Source: Nemertoderma westbladi (lineage: Eukaryota > Xenacoelomorpha > Nemertodermatida > Nemertodermatidae). From it: a stretch of 22,793 bases of DNA. Positions 1-8,800 of the stretch are shown here, piece by piece (within the stretch, counting starts at the first letter, position 1; the number at the start of each line of letters is the position of its first letter). The position numbers and the translations under genes are program-made. The stretch lies in assembly GCA_032718475.1 (NCBI GenBank), contig JAUCBJ010008925.1, positions 1 to 22,793 on the forward strand, read 5' to 3'. Below the pieces are notes generated by a model. That model was not told the DNA's origin and did not search any database. It saw only the letters and a program-made list of their open reading frames with translations.

Positions 1-135
1 GCGGCTCTCCGTTCTGCTTCTGCCACTGCCTTTGCTGCTTTTGCATCTGCCGCCGCTGCCTTTCCTTTTGCTTCTGCTTCTGCCGCTGCTGCCTTTCTTT
101 CTGCTTCTGCTTCTGCCGTAGCCGCCGCCTTTTGT
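1..135. repeat. Low-complexity GCA/GCG/GAA-type coding repeat
   Basis: The + strand reads as repeated CTGCTTCTGC and GCCGCTGCC words. On the minus strand these are Ala, Glu and Lys codons of the long open frame. It is an imperfect trinucleotide-based repeat that probably expanded inside the coding sequence. Confidence 0.7.
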
Positions 136-1301
136 TCCTCTATCCTTATTTTCTTTATTTGTTCTTCTCGGACTCTAGTGAGGCGGAGTTTTTCATCACA
201 TTCAGCTTGGTTTGCAGCTAACATTTCGGCATCGATTGAGTCCAACACAAGCTTGGTTCCTTCACTATTAGGGGAAAGTCCAGACAGCCGTCTCCTCAAC
301 TCTTCGTCTCCTAGGAATCGCTGATAGTCGGACAAATAAATGTCAATAGCGTCTCTAGTTCGCGGTTCCTCGGCGGCCTCTTCGCTTTTCGCTTGAGAAA
401 GGGTGACATCAGTTGGTTGTTCATAGGTTGATCTCTCAGCCAGCTGGGATTTCCACTGGGCCGTTTCCTGTACTTTGAGATCTACCCGATGTAGCCAAGT
501 TTTGACAGCAACCTGCAGCGACGTGTCCTGTCTTCTTTTGGAAGTTTCCTCAAAGGCTGAGAGGATTAGTCGTATGCGTAGGGTTCTTTCGCGTATTTGA
601 TATAGCAGGTCTTCCTGCTCTTGAGGTCCGTGAGGTTGTCGAAACAGTTGTTCTTCCAATCGATCCAAGGATCCGAAGAATCCCTGCACATATCCTGCTG
701 CCGACCTCTTCCAAACAGCTGGATCCATTGTATCTTTAGCCACTCCCATCCTGTGTATATCTTCCCAAGTAGCCTCGGACAGATCCAACGGAAGTCCGAG
801 TCCGGGAAAGTTCCATTGTGATTCAACAATAGATATCAATTCTTCCCTGGCGTATCCCGCGTAATTATCTTGGGTCGCTCGCTTATTCTTCGCCCAGTCG
901 GCTTGATGTTCCTCCACCGCAATGAATATAGTAGTTAGCACTGCAGCAGGAAGAGTAAGAAGGGGGTCCGAGTAGACTGTATCAGCCATCTGCACTCCAT
1001 GTTCGGGAGTCAGCTCTACAGTATCCGAACTGCTGGAGCTATCGGGTCGCTGGGAAGTAGGTTCTTGACCAAGATGTTGCTGCGATAGGACAACTGCCTC
1101 TTGGTCCCGTTTTACCTGTGCCCGAGTGCCTATGATGGACCTATGGTGGACTAGCCTAGGGTCTGATACTACTGGAGGGATGACCTTTTTTACAGCAGGA
1201 GGTGAGCCGAACTCCTTTCTTATTCGCTCCACACTCCTATCTGAATCACAGATAGTTGTATCGATCAGACTGTCTGACAGGTTTTGCTGAGTGTCAGACA
1301 T
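1..1301 (-). CDS. Long open frame, Gag-like or coiled-coil protein, 3' end beyond window
   Basis: Reading the minus strand from the ATG at 1301-1299, the frame stays open for 433 codons to the window edge, so the C-terminus is missing. I do not recognise the family. The N-terminal ~110 residues are polar and low in complexity, with a Ser run (DSSSSSD) near residue 92. The middle (about 110-330) is Trp-containing, helical-looking and charged. Residues about 345-433 are highly charged, and the last ~46 are almost only Ala, Glu, Lys and Arg (for example AEAEAERKAAAAEAEAKGK), which suggests a long helix or coiled coil. I see no Cys knuckle, protease or RT motif. An LTR-like block lies 2.2 kb upstream in the same transcriptional direction, so a Gag-like structural protein of a retroelement is one reading. 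A first exon of a host coiled-coil gene is the alternative. An intact 433-codon frame in such AT-rich DNA is very unlikely by chance. Confidence 0.65.
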   Translation of the reverse strand, partial: MSDTQQNLSDSLIDTTICDSDRSVERIRKEFGSPPAVKKVIPPVVSDPRLVHHRSIIGTRAQVKRDQEAVVLSQQHLGQEPTSQRPDSSSSSDTVELTPEHGVQMADTVYSDPLLTLPAAVLTTIFIAVEEHQADWAKNKRATQDNYAGYAREELISIVESQWNFPGLGLPLDLSEATWEDIHRMGVAKDTMDPAVWKRSAAGYVQGFFGSLDRLEEQLFRQPHGPQEQEDLLYQIRERTLRIRLILSAFEETSKRRQDTSLQVAVKTWLHRVDLKVQETAQWKSQLAERSTYEQPTDVTLSQAKSEEAAEEPRTRDAIDIYLSDYQRFLGDEELRRRLSGLSPNSEGTKLVLDSIDAEMLAANQAECDEKLRLTRVREEQIKKIRIEEQKAAATAEAEAERKAAAAEAEAKGKAAAADAKAAKAVAEAERRA

Positions 1302-1382
1302 GTTTGGTTATACAGTTGAATGTCTACTACTATAGTTTCAGTTAAAGCAAGTCTAGTAATTCAGTATAACCACTGGCCTAGT

Positions 1383-1667
1383 ACCGGTAATTTATTGCAG
1401 TATATTAGAATACCGGTATGCACTTATAATATATATAAGTATTGTGAACTAGGTTTGTCACAGAGTACCGGTATATAAATTTAGCACAGCTATATATAAA
1501 TATATAATAGGCCTATCGTGAATACCGGTATACAGTTTACACTTATAGTACTGTAGTATATATAAGTATAATTATGACCTAGAATTAATTACAGAGTACC
1601 GGTATGATTTCAGCTCAAATTTATAGAAATAAATATAATAAGCCTATAGTAAGTACCGGTATGTCAC
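1383..1667. repeat. Tandem repeat, ~131-bp unit, each with two TACCGGTA sites
   Basis: The block CAGAGTACCGGTAT occurs at 1461 and again at 1592, an offset of 131. Flanking words (CTTATA...TATATATAAGTA, GAACTAG/GACCTAG, AATAATAGGCCTAT/AATAAGCCTATAG) repeat at the same spacing. Counting the partial unit on the left there are a little over two copies, each with two copies of the palindrome TACCGGTA. It lies just upstream of the minus-strand 433-codon frame, so it may belong to that element's leader or promoter region. Confidence 0.7.
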
Positions 1668-2589
1668 TTATTTTTAGAATAATTGAATTCCTGAATATTT
1701 TAAGGTTACTTGGTTACTTTAACTTACTTTATTACCGTTATTTAAGCAGTAGTCCAACTGATATTGAGACCTAGTTGTTGTATGGCAGGCCTACTATTTA
1801 TAAATCGTTTGAGTTGATTTATAATAGATATATACCCGTTTAAATGGGTTTTTTGTCAATATTTGAAATAAATGTTATTATTTATGGGGGAGTCACTACA
1901 CAGAAGCTGTGCGCTCTCAGTGAAGTGCTATTTATTTGACACTAAAACTGATAATTCTAATTTACCTAAGTTACTTAATACTACAAATTACTTACGATAT
2001 TGGTGAGATTAATTCTCTAATTAAACACAACAAAATATTACGTACGAATTTTTTAGGGTAATTTTACAGGAAGTCTACAAACCAGCCTAACAAAGGGTTA
2101 GATTTCTGGTTATTACAACGGACAGGGTACTACGGTATTTGAAATAATAAGTAGTAGTAAATATATTGTACTGTCCAGATAGGAAAATACCACCGCCTGA
2201 CGACCTATAACCGTATCGCTATAGGTACTACGTTATGTATCACGGATTGTTCCTACCCAGAAGCTAATAGAGCTAACGAATGTGCCTATCAACCACTTTA
2301 CAACACAAATATACTGCCTACACTAATTACTTCGGAAAGCACTGTACACTAAACCCTAAATTAGGTACAAGTACCGGTATAACAAATAATCAGTAGTTAA
2401 ATATACTTGAACAGTTAAAAGAACCACGGCATCTGCTGGAGTGACCGAAGCACAAAATCTCCAGTCTTTACCTACGCCGAGCAGCCCTGATGTAGTACCG
2501 GGGTTAGTTTAACTATAACGGTATGTATAACAAGCACAATTACTGTAGGAATAAACTTGGGGACATGAATGTTGCGAATAATCGCATAA
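1668..2589. other. AT-rich non-coding stretch, no gene seen
   Basis: I find no open frame of note, no clear repeat and no RNA gene here. It is AT-rich, with one further TACCGGTA at about 2372 and scattered TAGGCCTA-like words. If the minus-strand reading of the left element is right, this is part of a long untranslated leader between the LTR-like block and the frame at 1-1301. Confidence 0.5.
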
Positions 2590-3185
2590 ACTCTGAATAA
2601 TAAATATTACGCTACCCGTACAGAATACTCAAACAGAATACAAACCAAACGCTGGCAGACTACTATCAAGCCTAAACAAACTACAGTATGTGCAGATTCT
2701 GAAACTGTTAGTTAGTATGCGTTCTAACACGGTAGTACGACTTACTCTTTAAGAGGGGATTGACCTTACAGCATATGGCTGCCCCAACTTACTAACGGCA
2801 CTTGATCAGACCAACTCTACACACGCAGCAATCCCTTCAGGCCTAAGAATAGCTAGACAACAATCTAGCCTACAAAATATCTGAGTAATAACTATTACGG
2901 TATCTGAACAGACCACACAAACAAACACAGGCTAAAACACTGGCAGACTACGATCAAGCCTAAATAAACTACAGTATATGCAGATTCTGAAACAGTTAGT
3001 TAGTATGCGTTCTAACACGGTAGTACGACTTATTCTTTAAGAGGGGATTGACCTTACCGCATATGGCTGCCCCAACTTACTAACGGCACTTTATCAGACA
3101 AACTCTACACACGCCGTAATCTCTTCAAACTCAACAACAGTCAGACAGCAGCTCAGCCTACAATTATATGAACAATCTGAGCAGA
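2590..3185. repeat. Tandem duplication of a ~288-bp unit
   Basis: The segment containing GGCAGACTAC (2654) is repeated with GGCAGACTAC at 2942, an offset of 288. The match continues through GCAGATTCTGAAAC, TTAGTATGCGTTCTAACACG, AAGAGGGGATTGACCTTAC and CATATGGCTGCCCC to CTCTACACACGC. The shared core of about 190 bp is nearly identical and the rest of the unit is more diverged. No stable coding frame spans it. Its conserved core is more similar between copies than the surrounding DNA would suggest, so the duplication is fairly recent. Confidence 0.85.
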
Positions 3186-3466
3186 CTTACACGTCTTCAG
3201 CTCAATATTAACTTACTAGGAAATAAAACCGACAGAAATAAGTAGAATCTCAATAAAAATTCAGGGTTGCAGTCCCTGATTAAGTACTAAGACCTACCGG
3301 TATACAATAATCAAATCGAATAATACTAAATGTACTTGTGCAGCAGTACCGGTACTGGTGATGACAGTTAGGCCTACTGACCTACAAAAGTACCGGTTCA
3401 GTTTTACCAGTCACTACGGTATTTTGCAACCCTATTGCCTACTGCAATAAGATTATAAACTGTTAC

Positions 3467-4677
3467 TGTTCGCGCTTTTGAAGACCTTTAGCAGTTGCCA
3501 GTTTAACCTGCCAAAATTTATATGTCTTTTAGTTAATTAAAACACCTTTAGCATACGACAACAATTTATGCTAATACACAAAACATTAGCTGAAGTCAGC
3601 CCATGCGCGATCATTCACCCGATGGATCTACACCCGGGAGGCTGAATTCGGATGCTTAAATTTTATTATTGCAGTGTAAGGTTGCAGTGTAAACTTACTG
3701 TATTATTCGATAGATCGTTAATAATTAATCTCTGACAGATATTATTGGCTTTCGGGAAATATTAACAGTTCCTTTAGGACGTGGCGCTCTATCTATTTAA
3801 ACAGAACTAGGACTTATACTAAACGCAACGATACTGCTTATGATTAAAGTATAAAGCGTATTCTTTAGGAAATACTTTGTTACCAATCACAATCATACAC
3901 ACTATTCTGCCGACCGTCAGTATATTTGATCACACATAAAGAGAGCAGTAATTGACTCATGTAGGGTCTGCTAAATAACATTAGATTCAATACACACCAC
4001 ATTAATATAAATCGCAATTGTTATATATAGCCCGCCTCTCTAACCTGTAGTGTATCAAGAAAATTGGGAAATTTGGGTGATTTATCCGTATTATCCAAAG
4101 AGCAATATTTCCATCAACAAATAGGTACAATTAATAACTGACAGTAAAATAACAGTACAAACAATATGATTAATGCAGTTAAATTAAGTGAGTATGTTAA
4201 GATGCGATTCGGTTGATTAGGTAACAGTTTATACTTTCGATAATTTAAGCAGTTTTACTAGAGTTCTTCCCAAAAAGCCGGTGTTATGGCGAAAAATGGG
4301 AACATAACAACAGAATCATATAAAATCATATGACTACTACCACTATACGAGTATACCAAAAACCCTTATTCCACGAAGCCCCGTTCAACACAGAGGATGA
4401 GCATAGAGATAGGAAATTCAGTTCAGTAGCGCTGGGATAGGTCGAAATCAACGCCTACGCAAATTCTATTGGCCGACACGAACAGCAAGGCTAAGGCAAC
4501 CTCTCTAAGCTAGTTGGCCGATTAAACTGAGCCCAGATATCTCCGTACAGCACATCAGCCAATAAGCTGGTAGCTTGCACTATTTTAGTTATAAATCCCT
4601 TTGAGAGTATTCTAGCGACTGGGGGGGAACTGGCCAGCAAAGGCAAACGTATCAGTTATCCCACAAAAGCTTTTACA
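3467..4677 (-). mobile_element. LTR-like block, copy 1 (1211 bp)
   Basis: This block aligns along its length with 18881-20058 in the same orientation. Shared words include GTTCGCGCTTT, GCGCGATCATTCACCCG, ATTAACAGTTCCTTTAGGAC, GTGGCGCTCTATCTAT, GACTCATGTAGGGTCT, AGTTCAGTAG, GATAGGTCGAAATCA, TGGGGGGGAACTGG and ATCAGTTATCCCACAAAAGC. It begins TGTTCGCGC and ends CTTTTACA on the + strand, so read on the minus strand it starts TGT and ends ACA, as LTRs do. I assign minus orientation because the nearest long frame (1-1301) and the frame beside copy 2 are both minus. The minus-strand sequence just outside its right end is purine-rich (GGAGAGAG), which resembles a polypurine tract and is unexpected at a 5' LTR. 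I see no convincing tRNA primer site at its left edge. Confidence 0.6.
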
Positions 4678-5063
4678 CTCTCTCCATAGAAACCAAGATA
4701 AAAAATATCAGATCACTGCGTAGTGACGTCAAATATGTAGCAGCCAATCACAGCCGATTTTCAAAATTGGCTTCCCGGGCTTACTTAAACCCGCCATTTC
4801 GACCCTTTCCACGTGTTTTTATAAAAAAAACACACCCTGCCACTCGATTCAGGGCACCTTGTTACCACTTATTCATTTGTTTCAAGCCCAACAATTTTTT
4901 CGCTCACCAATCCTATTACCGTCGGCGGTGTGGCAGTCATAGGGCCGAGGGGAGTTGGTTAATGAGGTGAGCCCGTGGCCGATTGCTCATCAGCTTAAAC
5001 TTACCCTTCCAGATCGAGATATGGGGTGGTAGTTTCGTCTCAATCTGTCAATCAAAATTCTCT
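4678..5063. other. Intergenic stretch with promoter-like elements
   Basis: No credible gene is present; the frame at 4767-4970 has no protein-like character. The segment carries a perfect CRE-type palindrome TGACGTCA (4724-4731), a CCAAT box (4744-4748) and an inverted CCAAT (ATTGG, about 4766). The plus-strand gene with first recognised exon at 5731 is the nearest candidate target. Confidence 0.4.
4724..4770 (+). promoter_or_regulatory. CRE plus CCAAT/inverted CCAAT cluster
   Basis: The sequence shows TGACGTCA followed 12 bp later by CCAAT and then ATTGG, all within about 47 bp. These are the known binding words of CREB/ATF and NF-Y factors, which often sit close together in animal promoters. 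The cluster is about 1 kb upstream of the first recognised exon of the four-exon gene. It may be that gene's promoter if an untranslated first exon exists, but that is inference. Confidence 0.4.
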
Positions 5064-5163
5064 CCAGGGCGAAATCGAGGCAAATAACAGCTGATTACTC
5101 CCAAAAATATAAACTGTAGGCCTACCCTGTTATAATGACTTTCGTTTATTGTTTTGGTTAGAA
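5064..5163 (+). repeat. Dispersed short repeat, copy 1
   Basis: The words GCAAATAACAGCTGATTACT and ACTTTCGTTTATTGTTTTGG, joined by a variable middle, are repeated in the same order and orientation at 11699-11790. The two copies flank the four-exon gene. The repeat could be a SINE or a MITE fragment, but I see no A/B box pair or inverted ends that would decide. Confidence 0.65.
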
Positions 5164-5730
5164 TGACGCGCCACTGTAACCCACGAATTTCCCTTAATCG
5201 ATAATTTAACATTGAGGCGGGATATCATTTCGCCGAGTCGGGATCCGCGTAGGGCCTACAGTTCCCCTCTTCAAAATATTATTAAAAATATTTCTTGTCA
5301 AAATATTATTGACTTTGTTGTTTGTTGAGCATATGGGCCTGTAATTCATTAATATGAAACTTAATGCTACCGACTTGCGATCAATAATCATTATAATTGA
5401 GCTCAACGTTTCTGAGCCTTGCAACTCCGTTTCGAATACAATAGAGCCAGGCCAACAAATCATTGCATTTTAATTATGATTTCCTTTAATGGTATTGGCG
5501 GTTGGGCTGCCATGTGCAGTGCACTGCGTTGCTACAAACACAACAACTCAATGTTAATATAGTTAATGAATTTATCCCATAAAAACCAGTTTACGTTGCC
5601 AAACTTTTGACTTGTTATACAAAAGTCGTCAACATTACACTTATTAATTAGTCTATCATAATTTGATGTGAGACGCTTTTTCGGTTCAACGTTTATTTAT
5701 TTATAATTTTCTGGCCTCTAATAGATAATT
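5164..5730. other. Intergenic stretch, no gene seen
   Basis: The minus-strand frame at 5206-5463 has no protein-like composition and starts and stops arbitrarily. I see a short palindrome GCAGTGCACTGC near 5516 and AT-rich DNA leading to the first exon at 5731. Any 5' untranslated exon of the downstream gene would lie in or left of this stretch, but no splice donor stands out. Confidence 0.4.
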
Positions 5731-5878
5731 ATGTACTTCCATATTAGTCGCCCGGCCTCGCCAGATTTCTACACCTGGGAGGAGTTGAGGTGTTTGGCGA
5801 AGGCCTTCGGGTTTACTTACACAGTGTTCGAAGATTGTTTCCCCAAGAAAACAGACTGCAGGGGATGGAATGAAAAAG
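5731..5878 (+). other. Exon 1 (first recognised coding exon)
   Basis: It encodes about 49 residues from the ATG and ends at a donor read as G|GTAAAA. The reading frame after the donor runs on into intronic, repetitive sequence. A possible acceptor (CATATTAG) lies 17 bp into it, so the exon may begin at 5748 instead of with this Met. Confidence 0.65.
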
Positions 5879-8800
5879 GTAAAATCTTTACGCCACTAAT
5901 TGAATGCCATCCCAAATTAGATGATATTTTTTGAAGCACCAATTCACATCCCCCAATTTTGAATATCCATCTCACCAAAAACAATTATTCATCCCCAAAA
6001 ACATTTATTCATTCCCTAAAAACAATTACTGTTTCCCCAAAAACAATTATTCATCCCCCAGAAACAATTATTGATTCCCCAAAAACAATTATTCGTCCCC
6101 CAAAAACAATTATTCATCCCCCAAAAACAATTATTCATTCCCAAAAAGAATTATTGTTTCCCCAAAAACAATTAGGCCTATTCATCCCCCAAAAACAATT
6201 ATTCGTCCCCCAAAAACAATTATTCATCCCCCAAAAAGCCTATTACATATTCTGTTATTAGGATTCAGTATTACGGCAGTACTGTTATTAGGATTCAGTA
6301 TTACGGCAGTTGGCCTACTGTTATTAGGTTTCAGTATTACGGCAGTGCTAAAGTTTTTGTCTAACTTCCAGGAATTGCTAGGCCTATTGCTGCAGTAGCA
6401 GTAGTAATTATTTTGGGCGAAAATGTATTTGTTTTGGGAAAATTTGTAATTATTTTGGGGGTTTTGTGATTTATTTTGATGCTAATAATTGGTTTTGCGG
6501 AGCATTTATTTACTTTGGTATTGAATAATTGTTTTTAGTGTTGAAAAATTTATTTTGGTTTTTTTAATAATTTTATTTGGGGTGACTTTTATTTTATTTG
6601 GTGTAAAATAATTTTTTTTGGTGAAATTTTCATCAAATTTGGGATGACTTTAATTGGTAGCCAAATCGTTTTTACAGTTACACTGTTAGGGGGAGGGGGG
6701 GGGTAGACGGTTTTATGGCTTGTTTTCAAAAAAAAAATATATTTCACATAGAGCTAAATTCTATCAAGATTCTAAATTTGAACCGTTTAGAAAAATCTCT
6801 TTGACTTCTCGACTTATGTGTATGTACTGTCCGTCCTTTTGACTGTCTGTCTGTCCGTCAGTGTGTCTCCAAAATAATTAAAGCAAACTATATGTATAAA
6901 ATATTCCCTATATCTGTTTTCTTGGTCGGTGACTTCATTACCAATGTCACTATATAAATTTGGCGTCATCGTTTCTGAGTGTATGCCGGTCAGTCTGTCC
7001 GTCAAAATACAATCAACAGCTTGACAACCAAACAAACAATTTGTATGACATAAAATGTTAAATTTGCAACTCGAAATGAATTCTGCGACCAAGAAAACCA
7101 TAGTTAAATTTTTAGCTAGATGGTGTGCCCATTAACAATTCATTTAAATTTGACGGACAGATTCTGGGATAGTCAGATAGACCGAGAGACAGACAAAACG
7201 CTTCTTGTCTAATAAATTTAATTCCATACAAATAAATAATAACAATGTACAATAAATTCAACCACAACACCCAACACAAAAGTATAAACGCCGCAGATAG
7301 ACAATCAGACTAACTATAGATTTCATTAAAAGTGATAACTGACCTCAGAATTGAAATCAGCGACCAGGAAAACCCCCATAGAAAAAATCTTAGCGTGGAT
7401 TTGTGCTTTCTTGTTGCTACTGTAATTATTATTAGTTAGTTTATTAATTATTAATGTAGTTGCTACTGACAGACATTTTAAATATCATCAGATTTTTACG
7501 CGGAGAGGTTCAAACTTTAACTGCGTTTTTTTGAAACCCTAAAGTAAATTTTTGCACAAAAATGCTAAACTTTTCCCGTATTTATGAACCTTTTCTACTG
7601 AAATTTTGTCCCGTTTATCGCAATGACCTTCTCTAAAAGACTGTTTAGACGGATTTCTGAAATTTTGACAAGAAGACTGTTTTACAACATTTTTCAGAAA
7701 TTTTTTATAAAAAATGCAAAAATATGCAATAGAAATTGACTCTTAGGCCTACGTCTCCTGAACCCACATGTCAACTGTCAAGTACCAACTTTTAACGGCA
7801 TAAACTTAATATTAAAGGGCAAGGAGCATTTTTAATTTTTAGTTAATAATTTATTAATGAATTAATTATATTTAATAATTAAAATAAAAAATGTTTCCTT
7901 ATAAATTATGTTTTTTGGTATACCTGGCACACAGACCAAAAATTTAAATTTGTTCGAATCTAACGAAGCTAAAAGAAAACACAAAACCGTGTACAACCAC
8001 ACCCCCTCCCCCCCCCCCCCCCCCCCCCCTGAAAGTAGGCCTACTCCCATTTCCAATGGTTAATCTCTAAATAAAAAAAATCTGTCATGACTTTTGCTCT
8101 ATTTATTTTAGGAATTACAAAGTCGGAGTTTTTCAAACAGATGGAGCAGAAGAGATTTAATGACCCTCTAGACTGGACTGTAAACAGTTACTCAGCCGAG
8201 TACAACTGTCACGTGGCGACTGTTGGCCTGGAACTATTAACCAATCCAAACATATCGTTTGAGCTGCTCTACAATACTAGACTTAGCTTCAAAACATACC
8301 AACCGGACGACCACAAGGGCATTCAGGCGGACTCAGGTATTATTCGGTTTAATATAATTATCGTCAGAACGACCAAAAGTGTTACGAAATAGGCCTACAT
8401 GCTGCACGTCTATTTTCATACATTATTTTTGAATTGTCACACTAAATTACCGCTTACTGTAGTCTATATTTCATGCTTTGACTGTACTTTCTGAGATATC
8501 GCCTATTAAAATGTAACTGATTGATTTGAATTAATTCTGGGATTTTCATGAAAATTGAGTGCGCAAAAATTTCGTCTGTTTGATATTATTAAAGTTGTTC
8601 TCTGATCCAGAATTTCATTATGAAAGTGTGATATGTGGCTTAAAAACAATAAATATAATTTTAATACGATACAGTAAAATATATAATATTGAAAAGTCTT
8701 ATTTTACACATATTATGTCTATTTGTTTCTTATGTCCACCAGTTAAGTTCATAGCATCATATAGTTTGTTACAAAGTGAGTATTGTTTTATTTTTAGCTA

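Noticed and set aside
566-829. Short frames on both strands at 566-829
   Set aside because: Both are shadows of the 433-codon minus-strand frame that covers 1-1301.
3467-4677. Orienting the LTR-like blocks on the plus strand, using TATA-like words
   Set aside because: The TATA words are not conserved between copies, and both adjacent long frames are on the minus strand.
4767-4970. Plus-strand 67-codon frame near the CRE/CCAAT cluster
   Set aside because: Composition is not protein-like, there is no splice donor that would join it in phase to 5731, and it begins at a non-ATG codon.
5959-6261. 100-codon plus-strand frame with repeating PKTIIHP peptides
   Set aside because: It is the translation of a 21-bp minisatellite; the unit is a multiple of three and lacks stops in one frame, so the open frame is automatic.
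7862-8056. Minus-strand frame with a poly-Gly run
   Set aside because: The Gly run is the poly(C) tract on the other strand; the frame has no other support.
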